64,000 bases of DNA from Clostridiales bacterium (GCA_017569285.1 CP069419.1:620001-684000); one strand, 5' to 3'; numbered from the stretch's first letter, positions 41,722-50,268 are shown. Notes: generated by a model from the sequence alone, not told the origin. Made by a program: numbers and translations.

Positions 41722-43203
41722 TTACTGGATTCTTCCCAGGATTTCATTCACCGCGTCAACAACCGCTCCTGAAGAAATCTTCAGCGTCGCGCCTGTGATC
41801 GCGTCAACATCAGCTGTTCCGTTTTCAACAATTGTTTTGGCCCAGGTATCTTTGATCTCGTCTGTCAGGAAATCGCTTCCTTCCATTTTTGCTTCAGACG
41901 TAATCTTGCAGTCGGTGATCTTGCCGCCCTTGGAGTTGATCATCACCTTGATGGTGCTGAAATTGGTCTCCCGCTTCGCCGTATAGCTGCCGTAATATAC
42001 ACGGCCGGCTTCCTCAGCAGGCTTTGCATCTTCCTTCTGCTCTTCCGCGGCGGGTTCCGCACCGGGGAACGCCTGGTTCAGTGCCTTCAGCACCGCGTTG
42101 GAGGTCACAGTCGCGCCGGAGAGCGCCTCAATGCCATTTTCACCATAGGTGAACGGGCCTTCTTTGCCGATAAACTGGCTGGTGAACGCTTCCTCGGAAG
42201 CCTTCTGGCCCAGGCCAGCGGTTTCATTCGGAGTATCGATGGACAGGGCTTTAACCGTCGTTCCATCCAGCGTTGCCTTGACCGTCACTTCACCGCCGAA
42301 GCCCTGTTCGGACTTCTCAATCTCGGTTCCGGCAACTGGTTCGGCAGCCTTCTCCTCCGCCGCAGGCGCTTCTGCGGCAGGTTCCGAAGCCGTTTCAGCG
42401 GGGAATGCCTTGTTCAGGCCCTCCAGCACCGCAGTTGAGGTCACGGTCGCACCGGTAATCGCTTCAACGCCGTTCTCGCCGTAGGTGAACGGGCCTTCCT
42501 TGCCGATAAACTGGCTGGTGAACGCTTCCTCGGAAGCCTTCTGGCCCAGGCCGGGTGTTTCATTCGGAGTATCGATGGACAGTGCCTTGACTGTCTTTCC
42601 ATCCAGCGTTGCCTTGATCGTCACTTCACCGCCGAAGCCCTGTACGGTTTCTTCTACGGTCGTGCCGGCAGCCTCCGGTTCAGCGGCGGATTCCTCCGCT
42701 TTGGGGTCTTCCGTTGTTTCCTGGACAAGCTCTTCCTTCACTTCCGCTTTGGGTTCTTCCGCCGGTTCCGCGGCATCCTCGCCGGTGATTGCTCGGTTCA
42801 GGGCTTTCAGCACCGCATTGGAAGTCACAGTCGCGCCGGAGAGCGCGTCAATCCCGTTCTCTCCGAAGGTGAACGGGCCTTCCTTGCCGATAAACTGGCT
42901 GGTGAAATCTACTTCGGATGCCCGCTGACCCAGCCCGGGCGTTTCGTCCGGTGTTTCAATGGTCAGTGCCTGTACGGTCGACCCGTCCAGTGTTGCCTTC
43001 ACCGTCACCGTACCGCCGAAGCCCTGTTCGGTTTCTTCGACAGCGGTTCCGTTCACCGCCGGGCCGTTCGCTTTTTCCGCCAAGTTATAGGTCATGTGTT
43101 CCCCGCCGATGATCCCCGTCAGAAACAGGGAAACGGCAATCAGTACCAATGCGCAGAGTATCAACCGGACCCACTGTCTCTTTTCAAAGTTATTCATGGC
43201 CAT
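41722..43203 (-). CDS. Membrane-anchored protein with four FMN-binding domains
   Basis: A 493-residue protein with one N-terminal membrane segment (LILCALVLIAVSLFLTGIIGG) and the rest outside. Three near-identical RnfG/NqrC-like FMN-binding domains (about 52-138, 182-268, 295-380) share GFGG..VTVKATLDG, GLGQ and SQFIGKEGPFT. A fourth domain of the shorter PplA/UrdA type follows (400-493). Candidate flavinylation motifs end in Thr125, Thr253, Thr365 and Thr473 (DALSGAT, EAITGAT, EALSGAT, DAITGAT). Ala/Glu/Pro-rich linkers separate domains. It starts seven bases after rnfB and probably carries electrons from Rnf to the flavocytochrome. An ApbE flavin transferase is required but is not in the window. 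Confidence 0.9.
   Translation of the reverse strand: MAMNNFEKRQWVRLILCALVLIAVSLFLTGIIGGEHMTYNLAEKANGPAVNGTAVEETEQGFGGTVTVKATLDGSTVQALTIETPDETPGLGQRASEVDFTSQFIGKEGPFTFGENGIDALSGATVTSNAVLKALNRAITGEDAAEPAEEPKAEVKEELVQETTEDPKAEESAAEPEAAGTTVEETVQGFGGEVTIKATLDGKTVKALSIDTPNETPGLGQKASEEAFTSQFIGKEGPFTYGENGVEAITGATVTSTAVLEGLNKAFPAETASEPAAEAPAAEEKAAEPVAGTEIEKSEQGFGGEVTVKATLDGTTVKALSIDTPNETAGLGQKASEEAFTSQFIGKEGPFTYGENGIEALSGATVTSNAVLKALNQAFPGAEPAAEEQKEDAKPAEEAGRVYYGSYTAKRETNFSTIKVMINSKGGKITDCKITSEAKMEGSDFLTDEIKDTWAKTIVENGTADVDAITGATLKISSGAVVDAVNEILGRIQ
42100..42960 (-). repeat. Direct repeats encoding three FMN-binding domains
   Basis: Blocks around 42149, 42485 and 42870 share long near-identical stretches (for example gaacgggccttc...ccgataaactggctggtgaa), with a 336-base period between the first two. 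This suggests recent internal duplication within the gene. Confidence 0.8.
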
Positions 43204-43209
43204 CTCTCC

Positions 43210-44004
43210 TTATACGGCGGTCGTGGTAATTGCTTTCACCGGGCATTTCGCCGCGCACTTTCCGCACAGCGTGCATTTGTCCGGATTGATCCGGGCAAGC
43301 GTTCCGTCAAATTCGATCGCGCCGAATTCGCACTGTTTCGCGCACAGGCCGCAGCCAATGCATCCGGCAGTGCAGACTTTCTTCACCTGGGGTCCCTTGT
43401 CCTTGTTCGAGCACTGCACCCGGATGATCCGGCTTTCCGGAATCAGGGTAATCAGTCCCCGCGGGCAGGTTTTGGCGCACAGGCCGCAGCTGACACAGCG
43501 GTTCCGGTTCACAACGGCAACACCGTTCCGGATGGAAATCGCCTGTTCCGGGCACACATCCACGCAGGAGCCAAAGCCCAGGCAGCCATAGTTGCAGTCG
43601 GTGATATTGATGCCGGCCATCACAGCAGCCCGGCAGTCCTTGATTCCGATATAGTTCCCCTGGTTGTGCGTGACGTCGCAGGTGCCTTTGCACGCAACAA
43701 AAGCGACCTTGCGTTCCATGGCTCCCGCCCGGGTACCCATGATATCGCCGATAGCTTCCGCTGCGGCTGCACCGCCTACCGGGCAGGCATTCACCGGGGC
43801 TTCTCCCTTGGCGATGGCTGCCGCCAGCGCGTCACATCCCGCGTATCCGCAGGCGCCGCAGTTGTTGCCGGGCAGTTTGGAACGAACCGCTACTTCCCGT
43901 TCATCCACTTCAACAGCGAATTTCTTCCCTGTGAAAACCAGACCCGCACCGACGCAGATTCCGATGACCGCAATGACCAGTGTGGTTGCCAGAATGATAT
44001 TCAT
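43210..44004 (-). CDS. rnfB: Rnf complex subunit RnfB (ferredoxin-accepting iron-sulfur subunit)
   Basis: A 264-residue protein with an N-terminal membrane helix and many cysteines. The Fes-type domain has GNNCGACGYAGCDALAAAI and a later NACP. Downstream are GFGSCVDVCP, CVSCGLCAKTCPRG, CIGCGLCAKQCEFG and CTLCGKCAAKCPVK, giving several [4Fe-4S] sites; CKGTCDVTHN may bind a further centre. RnfB takes electrons from ferredoxin at the cytoplasmic face. It follows rnfA by 14 bases and is followed after six bases by the multi-FMN gene. Confidence 0.96.
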   Translation of the reverse strand: MNIILATTLVIAVIGICVGAGLVFTGKKFAVEVDEREVAVRSKLPGNNCGACGYAGCDALAAAIAKGEAPVNACPVGGAAAAEAIGDIMGTRAGAMERKVAFVACKGTCDVTHNQGNYIGIKDCRAAVMAGINITDCNYGCLGFGSCVDVCPEQAISIRNGVAVVNRNRCVSCGLCAKTCPRGLITLIPESRIIRVQCSNKDKGPQVKKVCTAGCIGCGLCAKQCEFGAIEFDGTLARINPDKCTLCGKCAAKCPVKAITTTAV

Positions 44005-44018
44005 TCGTTCACACCTCC

Positions 44019-44597
44019 TCAGTGCGGCAGCCCGCCGAAGCCCATAAACGCGATGGACATCAACGCGGCGGCAATCATGACAATCGGGGCGCCCCGCAGC
44101 GGGGCCGGCAGGTCCTTCTCATTGATCCGGGTACGGATTCCGGCCAGCAGGATGATGGCAATGGTGTAGCCCAGTGCCGTACCAAAACCGCTGGTAACGC
44201 ATTCAATGAAGTTGTACCCATCCTGCACGTTGTTCAGGGCAACGCCCAGCACTGCGCAGTTGGTGGTGATCAGCGGCAGGTAAATACCCAGCGCCTGGTA
44301 CACCCCGGGGGACTTCTTCTTCAGGAACATTTCCACAATCTGGACCAGCGCGGCAATCACCAGGATGAAAATGATGGTTTTCATGAAGTCCATGCCCAGC
44401 GGATTCAGCACATAGTCATACAGCAGGCTGGCCACGGCGCTGGCAATGGTGATAACGAAGATGACAGCCACGCCCAGGCTGGCGGAAGCCTTCATCTGTT
44501 TGGAAACACCGAGGAAGGAACAGATTCCCAGGAACTGGTTCAGCACGACGTTGCTGATCAGGGCACTGCCCACCATAATCATGATCAGTCCGTTCAC
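44019..44597 (-). CDS. rnfA: Rnf complex subunit RnfA
   Basis: A 192-residue membrane protein with six hydrophobic segments, matching the usual RnfA length. SNVVLNQFLGICSFLGVSKQ in helix 1-2 and TTNCAVLGVALNN carry the two conserved cysteines that, with those of RnfE, bind a membrane-embedded iron-sulfur cluster. Its ATG overlaps the rnfE stop by four bases (ATGA). Confidence 0.96.
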   Translation of the reverse strand: MNGLIMIMVGSALISNVVLNQFLGICSFLGVSKQMKASASLGVAVIFVITIASAVASLLYDYVLNPLGMDFMKTIIFILVIAALVQIVEMFLKKKSPGVYQALGIYLPLITTNCAVLGVALNNVQDGYNFIECVTSGFGTALGYTIAIILLAGIRTRINEKDLPAPLRGAPIVMIAAALMSIAFMGFGGLPH

Positions 44598-45352
44598 TTC
44601 ACCTCGCCTCCTTCCTTCACGGCGGCCTCAATGGCCTTGGGTGCCTCCTGCAGCGCTTTCGGCTGCTCTTCCGCACCGGCGGTTTCTTCCTTCCGGTCAC
44701 TGCACACGGTGGAGCACAGTGCGCAGTTGCCGTCGCATCCGCTCTCCACCAGCTGGCGCTGGCGGGTTTTGATGCCGATGGCGTTCATCACAGCGATGAT
44801 CAGTGCGAATACCAGGAACGCTCCCGGAGGCTGGATGAAGATCGTCATTCCGAAGCCTTCCGGCAGGAGCTGGAAGCCGAAGATCTTTCCGGCGCCCAGC
44901 AGTTCACGGATCGCACCGGCAATCGTCAGTGCGACTGTAAAGCCGATACCCATGCCGATACCGTCCATCACGGAGAGCAGCGGCGTATGCTTGTTGGCGT
45001 AAGCTTCCGCACGGCCGAGGATGATGCAGTTCACCACGATCAGCGGAATGTAGATGCCCAGCGCTTCATAAATGCTGGGGATATAGGCTTTGATCAGCAG
45101 TTCCGTCACCGTCACCAGGCTGGCAACAATCACAATATACGCGGGCAGCCGTACCTGGTCCGGAATCACCTTCCGCAGCAGGCTGATCACCAGGTTGCTC
45201 AGCACCAGTACCGCCAGGGTGCTCAGGCCCATGCCGATACCATTCATCGCCTGGGTGGATACCGCCAGGGCCGGGCACATGCCCAGCATCAGGACCAGTA
45301 CCGGGTTTTCCTTGACCAGGCCGTTCCAGAGGCGCTCGAAATACTTTTTCAT
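44594..45352 (-). CDS. rnfE: Rnf complex subunit RnfE with Cys-rich C-terminal tail
   Basis: A 252-residue membrane protein starting MKKYFERLWNGLVKENPVLVL; the GGAGG site lies in the end of the rnfDG gene and ATG 45352 is directly after that gene's stop. LMLGMCPALAVSTQAMNG and LIVVNCIILGRAEAYA hold the conserved helix cysteines. After the last helix the tail contains GCDGNCALCSTVC, an extra four-cysteine group that may bind a metal or cluster. RnfE with RnfA forms the membrane core for ion-coupled electron transfer. Confidence 0.94.
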   Translation of the reverse strand: MKKYFERLWNGLVKENPVLVLMLGMCPALAVSTQAMNGIGMGLSTLAVLVLSNLVISLLRKVIPDQVRLPAYIVIVASLVTVTELLIKAYIPSIYEALGIYIPLIVVNCIILGRAEAYANKHTPLLSVMDGIGMGIGFTVALTIAGAIRELLGAGKIFGFQLLPEGFGMTIFIQPPGAFLVFALIIAVMNAIGIKTRQRQLVESGCDGNCALCSTVCSDRKEETAGAEEQPKALQEAPKAIEAAVKEGGEVK

Positions 45353-45353
45353 C

Positions 45354-46898
45354 TCAATTGCCTCCCTTCGTTGCTTCTTCGCAGAACGCAAGTCCGGCGT
45401 TCACACCGTTCACCACAGCCGTGGAGGTAACCGTCGCGCCGGTCAGTGCACTGATTTCCTGTTCTCCTGATGCAGTACCCTTGATCAGGTTCAGCTCTCC
45501 GCTCCTGCCGGTAAACTGATCCTTGAAGGGCGCTTTGTCCGCCTCCATGCCCAGGCCGGCTGTTTCATTCAGTTCCGTGAAAGCAATCTTCCGGACCGCG
45601 CCGTCGGGCGTCAGGCCCAGCGCCATGGTTACATCCCCGCCGAATCCCTTGGCGGTTACGCTCGCGGCATATCCGGCCACCTGGCCGTCCGCAGTCTTGC
45701 CAACGTAGAATTCGTTGATCTTCGGGGAAGCTTTCTCATCCTGCTTCGCAATCAGTTCCTCCGCCGCGTCCACCAGTTCAAAGGTTTCCGCTTCCGGGCA
45801 CACTTCCTTGTATGCGGCAGTCTTCTTCTGCAGCTCCTGCAGGTCGATGGTTCCCTTGGTCATGGAGTAAACGCCGCTCAGCGCCACACCGGCGATTGCC
45901 GCAATCAGCGTCAGGGCGATCACAGGTTTCGGAATCCGGAACGGCTCCCGCTTTACCGGGCGGGTCCTGCCGATCTTCCGGTAAGCCAGCGGCTTCTGGA
46001 CGATGTAGGTATCAATCAGGGGCGTGCATACGTTGCCGATGATGATCGCGTAGCTGAAGGAGTCCGCCGTGTTGCCGTACAGCCGGAACACGCCGCCCAG
46101 CACGCCGATCAGGCAGCCGTAGATAAACTGTCCCAGCCGGCTGACCGGGCTGGTCACATAGTCGGTCGCCATGAAGAACGCGCCCATCACCACGCCGCCG
46201 CCGCACAGGTGCGCCAGCAGGAATTTGATGTCGAAGCCCTGTCCGCCGAACAGCGCAAGAAACAGGGTAAATCCGCCCAGCACGGAGAAGCAGCAGATCT
46301 GGCCGTGGATGATGTCCATGCTCCACAGCACCAGGCCGCCGATCAGCAGCGCCAGGATGGAACTTCCGATTACGCCGTCCGCGGTGCCGAGGAACATCCG
46401 GGTGATGTCCACGGTTCCGTTCATCCTCAGCACGCCCATGGGGGTCGCGGAAGATGTCGCGTCCAGGATCGGGGAAATGCTCATCGCGTTGGCAAAGGAG
46501 ATCAGCAGGAAGCAGCGTGCCGCCAGCGCCGGGTTGATGAAATTCTTGCCCAGTCCGCCGAAGCAGCCCTTGACAACCGCGATTGCGAACACGGAACCGA
46601 TCACCGGCAGGTACAGAGGCGTCCGCGGTCCCAGGGACAGCGCCAGCAGCAGGCCGGTCACAGCTGCGCTGCCGTCCCAGATCGTATTCGGTTTATGGAC
46701 GATCTTGTTGAATACCCATTCGGTCAGTACAGCTGAAATCACAGCCAGCGCGACAATCGCGAATGCCTGCCAGCCGTATGAAATGATTCCGACACAGGTG
46801 GCCGGCATCAGGCTCAGCAGCACGACCCGCATGATATACGGGGTTGTCCATCTGTCCCTTACATGGGGAGAAGAGGAAATATTCAGCGCCTCGCTCAT
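45354..46898 (-). CDS. Rnf complex RnfD-RnfG fusion protein
   Basis: A 514-residue protein in one open frame. Residues 1-310 are RnfD: membrane segments, WDGSAAVTGLLLALSLGP, GGLGKNFINPALAARCFLL and the flavin-attachment region TSSATPMG. A linker (KIGRTRPVKREPFRIPKP) leads to another membrane segment and an RnfG domain with GFGGDVTMALGL, TAGLGMEA and ISALTGATVTST, whose Thr is the likely covalent FMN site. Rnf subunits D and G are usually separate adjacent genes; here both domains are complete. ATG 46898 overlaps the rnfC stop by four bases. Confidence 0.92.
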   Translation of the reverse strand: MSEALNISSSPHVRDRWTTPYIMRVVLLSLMPATCVGIISYGWQAFAIVALAVISAVLTEWVFNKIVHKPNTIWDGSAAVTGLLLALSLGPRTPLYLPVIGSVFAIAVVKGCFGGLGKNFINPALAARCFLLISFANAMSISPILDATSSATPMGVLRMNGTVDITRMFLGTADGVIGSSILALLIGGLVLWSMDIIHGQICCFSVLGGFTLFLALFGGQGFDIKFLLAHLCGGGVVMGAFFMATDYVTSPVSRLGQFIYGCLIGVLGGVFRLYGNTADSFSYAIIIGNVCTPLIDTYIVQKPLAYRKIGRTRPVKREPFRIPKPVIALTLIAAIAGVALSGVYSMTKGTIDLQELQKKTAAYKEVCPEAETFELVDAAEELIAKQDEKASPKINEFYVGKTADGQVAGYAASVTAKGFGGDVTMALGLTPDGAVRKIAFTELNETAGLGMEADKAPFKDQFTGRSGELNLIKGTASGEQEISALTGATVTSTAVVNGVNAGLAFCEEATKGGN

Positions 46899-48244
46899 TT
46901 CTGGTTCCCCCCTTCCCGCTTTTTCGCGGCGGTAATTTCCGCCTTGGCTTGTTTGAACACCTGCATCAGCGGCCGTTTCGCCGGGCAGATGAAGGTGCAG
47001 CTGCCGCACTGGATGCACTCCAGTCCGTACAGCTTCTTCTCATACCGGGCCAGGTCCCCGGCGATCGCCGCGTCGGCCATCAGCTGGGGCATCAGCCCGA
47101 CCGGGCATACCGTGGTGCAGCGTCCGCAGTGCAGGCAGGCGGTCATCAGTTTCTCCGCGTCCTCCACCGGGTCTTCCGCCATCACGGTCAGTCCGTTGTT
47201 CTGCTTCTGGATCGGAATATCCAGGCTTCCGATCGCAACGCCCATCATCGGGCCGCCGGCCAGCGCCTTGGCCGCTTTGCATTCTTCCTTGATGCCGCCG
47301 CATTCCTCCAGCAGCTCCGCGTAGCTCGTGCCGACCCGTACAAAGAAGTTGCCGGGTTCCTTCACCGCATCGCCGCTCACCGTGAAGCACTGGCTGAACA
47401 GCGGTTCATGGTACAGCACCGCGCGCTGGATCGCGTACAGCGTCCCTACGTTCTGCACAATGCATCCCACGTCCGCCGGCAGCTTGCTGATCGGGAAATC
47501 AACGCCCGTCACCGCCTGGATCAGGCTGCGTTCACCGCCCTGCGGGTACTTTGTGATCATTTCCTGCACCCGGATCTTCGGCTTGCCGGAAACGGCAATC
47601 TGCATCGCGTGGATCGCTTCGGGTTTGTTTTCCTCAATGCAGATTACGCCCTCCGCGTTCGGGAAAAGGCGGAGTACCAGCTCCAGGCCTTCCGCGATCG
47701 CCGTGGACTGGGTGCGCATCAGCTGATCATTGCAGGTCAGGTACGGTTCACATTCCGCGCCGTTTGCAATGATGTACTGGATTGCGTCCGGATCCTTGGG
47801 CTTCAGCTTAACATGCGTCGGGAATCCAGCGCCGCCGAGACCTACAATACCTGCTTCCTGCACACGGCTGATGATATCATCGTTGGACAGGTGGGACGCG
47901 CTCTCCTTCTGCGTGAAATCCGCAAAGGGAGTAAACTGCCCGTCGTTGTCAATCACGATGCAGTCAATCATGCCTCCGCCAAGCACCCGGCGCTTCTCGA
48001 TCGCCTTTACCTTGCCGGAACAGCTGGAGTAGATATGGGCGGAAACAAATCCGTCCGCCTCCGCAATCTTTTGTCCTGTCAGCACCTCGTCTCCCCGTTG
48101 GACCAGCGGCTTTGCGGGCTTCCCGATATGCTGCTGGAGCGGAAATACCATTTCCCCTTTCGGGTCAAACAGGCGCAGCCGGGCCTCACGGCTCAGCTCC
48201 TTCCGCTCCTCCGGGTGCACCCCGCCGCGAAACGTGTTTCTCAC
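46895..48244 (-). CDS. rnfC: Rnf complex subunit RnfC (NADH-side subunit), GTG start
   Basis: About 449 residues. The proposed start is GTG 48244 (reading VRNTFRGGVHPEERKE), with AAAGGAG 11 bases upstream; a longer frame would run into the preceding gene. Glycine-rich GLGGAGFPTHVKL near residue 130 is the NADH/FMN-binding region, shared with complex I 51-kDa subunits. Two cluster motifs, CLHCGRCTTVCPVG and CIQCGSCTFICPAKRP, lie near the C-terminus. RnfC exchanges electrons with NADH in the cytoplasm. It follows the diguanylate cyclase gene by 34 bases on the same strand. Confidence 0.95.
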   Translation of the reverse strand: MRNTFRGGVHPEERKELSREARLRLFDPKGEMVFPLQQHIGKPAKPLVQRGDEVLTGQKIAEADGFVSAHIYSSCSGKVKAIEKRRVLGGGMIDCIVIDNDGQFTPFADFTQKESASHLSNDDIISRVQEAGIVGLGGAGFPTHVKLKPKDPDAIQYIIANGAECEPYLTCNDQLMRTQSTAIAEGLELVLRLFPNAEGVICIEENKPEAIHAMQIAVSGKPKIRVQEMITKYPQGGERSLIQAVTGVDFPISKLPADVGCIVQNVGTLYAIQRAVLYHEPLFSQCFTVSGDAVKEPGNFFVRVGTSYAELLEECGGIKEECKAAKALAGGPMMGVAIGSLDIPIQKQNNGLTVMAEDPVEDAEKLMTACLHCGRCTTVCPVGLMPQLMADAAIAGDLARYEKKLYGLECIQCGSCTFICPAKRPLMQVFKQAKAEITAAKKREGGNQK

Positions 48245-48278
48245 TGTGATACTGGCTCCTTTCCATTGCGATTTTGAT

Positions 48279-50180
48279 TTATCTTCCGGCTTTCCGCTCG
48301 GTTTTGACTTCGTACATCCGGGCGTCGGCGACTTTGATACAGTCGTCCATCGTCTTTCCTTCCGAAGCCTCCGCACTGCATGTGCCGATGGAGAATCCAA
48401 GCTGGAACGGCATTCCGGAACTGCGGTTATAGTCATCCGCAGCTGCCAGGATCCGTTCTTTCAGGTCTTTCTCGTCCCATTGGGCAATGATCACAAATTC
48501 GTCGCCGCCATACCGGATAATAACGTCTTCCGGATCACAGCACTCCGACAGGATCCACGCGGATGCTTTCAGCGCCTCATCGCCCGCGTTATGGCCGTAC
48601 AGGTCATTGGTCAGCTTCATGTCATCCATATCCGTGAAAAGAACCTGGGCGCCGCCGTCCCGTTCCATCAGCCAGTCAAATGTCTCCTGCCCGAAGCGTT
48701 TCAGTCCGAACCGGTTATACAGGCCGGTCAGGCTGTCCCGCACGTACAGCTCATCCAGCGTCTCATTGAACTGGCGGAGAAGTTCCTTCTTCCGCACGTT
48801 TTCAATGGCGATTTCCAGGAAGTTGAATATGCTTTCATGCAGGTTCATCTTCGCTGCGTCGCTGATTCCGTCCAGTGCGATATATCCGATGGAATAGGTG
48901 TTGTAGTGCAGCGGATAGAACATCATGAACCGTTCCCGTTTCAGCAGGGTTTCCGGCAGGAGTTCCCCGGTCGGGAAGCGGATAAATTCGTAATTTTCGT
49001 TACCGTTTCCGCACGAATGTCCACTCTTCCGGACCGCCAGGATCATTTCCTCGCCGAAGGGCTTCTCCTCCTCCGGCCACTCGCTCTTGTCAAAATGGTC
49101 GAAGTAATAGTCGTTGAAGCACAGGTAGATATCCTGGCATCCGAAAATCCGGCGGTTCTTGCCGACGGTTTCCACCAGTTCCTGCAGGTTATTGGCTTCG
49201 AACAGGTCTTCAGCCATCTGCCCCTGCAGGTTGTAGAAATCCTTCAGGAAGCGGGTCTGCTGGAAATACAGTTCCCGGATCGTCCCCGGCCGCGCCGTTT
49301 CGGAACATCCGCAGGATTCGGAACAAACCACATGAAAGTCGGTAAGGATTTCCTTCCGGGAATCCTTCCCGTCAATCAGGCTGATCAGCAGATCCATCGC
49401 CTGGTAATTCTGGGCCTGGTTGTCCCCGCCCACCGTGGACAGGCGGGGGCTGGAAAGCTCCGAGCTGGACAGATTGTCAAACCCGGTTACAATCACGTCC
49501 TGCGGAATCCGGATTCCGCGGTTTTTCAGGGCAGTCATCAGGCCGATGGCCATTTCGTCATTCGCGCAGATAAACGCGTCCGGCATTTCCCGTTTTTCCC
49601 GAATCCAGGTGTCCGCAAGGTCTGTACCGTCGCTCGTGCGCCATGTGGCGGGAACAATCTGCACGTCCTGCTTCGGGATCCTGTTTTCCTCGCATGCGTC
49701 TTCAAACCCGTCCAGTCGTTCCCGGGCTTCCGGGCTGCCGTTGTCGGTATTTCCGGTCAGGTAAACCAGCCTTTGTGCGTGATGATCGCGGATCACATGG
49801 TTTACAATTGCCCGCTGGGCGGCGCGGTTGTCAAAGCGGATTAAAGAGCACCCTTCCATCGGTGCCCCGATGCTGACCGCCGGGACTCCGGCTTCCACAA
49901 TCCGGCGTTCAATGGCATCCCGTACCCGTTTCAGCACAATCTGATTTCCCTGCACCAGTACCCCGTCAAATTTGCGCAGGTCCGGCAGGTCAAAAATGAT
50001 GTATTCGCTTCTGTCCTTTGCGTTGTCCAGGTCCTTGCCCAGACAGTCAAAAATATAGATATATACGTTCTCATGGTCATCCGCATACCGCTTCAGGCCA
50101 TGCAATGTGCTTTCAACCAGTTCATAATTCCAGTCAACCGTAAAAAAGGCGATCCGGTACTGTTGCTTGCCTGGACCCAT
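48279..50180 (-). CDS. Diguanylate cyclase with LacI/periplasmic-binding-type sensor domain
   Basis: A 633-residue soluble protein with AAAAGGAG upstream. Residues about 8-285 look like a LacI/GalR-type ligand-binding domain without a DNA-binding helix-turn-helix (FFTVDWNYELVES, GVPAVSIG, DAFICANDEMAIGLM, VIVTGFDNL). A central region of about 300-465 may be another sensor, followed by a coiled linker and a GGDEF domain (DSLTGLYNRFG, IIRYGGDEFVI). The intact GGDEF motif predicts c-di-GMP synthesis. No signal peptide or membrane segment is seen, so a cytoplasmic ligand, perhaps a sugar, is sensed. It is the first gene of the Rnf-flavocytochrome operon. Confidence 0.88.
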   Translation of the reverse strand: MGPGKQQYRIAFFTVDWNYELVESTLHGLKRYADDHENVYIYIFDCLGKDLDNAKDRSEYIIFDLPDLRKFDGVLVQGNQIVLKRVRDAIERRIVEAGVPAVSIGAPMEGCSLIRFDNRAAQRAIVNHVIRDHHAQRLVYLTGNTDNGSPEARERLDGFEDACEENRIPKQDVQIVPATWRTSDGTDLADTWIREKREMPDAFICANDEMAIGLMTALKNRGIRIPQDVIVTGFDNLSSSELSSPRLSTVGGDNQAQNYQAMDLLISLIDGKDSRKEILTDFHVVCSESCGCSETARPGTIRELYFQQTRFLKDFYNLQGQMAEDLFEANNLQELVETVGKNRRIFGCQDIYLCFNDYYFDHFDKSEWPEEEKPFGEEMILAVRKSGHSCGNGNENYEFIRFPTGELLPETLLKRERFMMFYPLHYNTYSIGYIALDGISDAAKMNLHESIFNFLEIAIENVRKKELLRQFNETLDELYVRDSLTGLYNRFGLKRFGQETFDWLMERDGGAQVLFTDMDDMKLTNDLYGHNAGDEALKASAWILSECCDPEDVIIRYGGDEFVIIAQWDEKDLKERILAAADDYNRSSGMPFQLGFSIGTCSAEASEGKTMDDCIKVADARMYEVKTERKAGR

Positions 50181-50268
50181 GCTTCAGTCTCCTTTTTGAT
50201 CTCCTGTTTTTGGGACCCCTGTTCCCGGTTGAAAAGGGGATGTCCGGAATATATTTTACGGTCTATTT

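Noticed and set aside
39663-41798. 711-codon plus-strand open frame opposite the flavocytochrome fusion
   Set aside because: Antisense artefact; the minus strand carries all haem motifs and flavin-binding motifs in one frame.
45354-45990. Separate rnfG gene
   Set aside because: The frame runs uninterrupted from RnfD through a basic linker and membrane segment into the RnfG domain; no convincing independent start was found.
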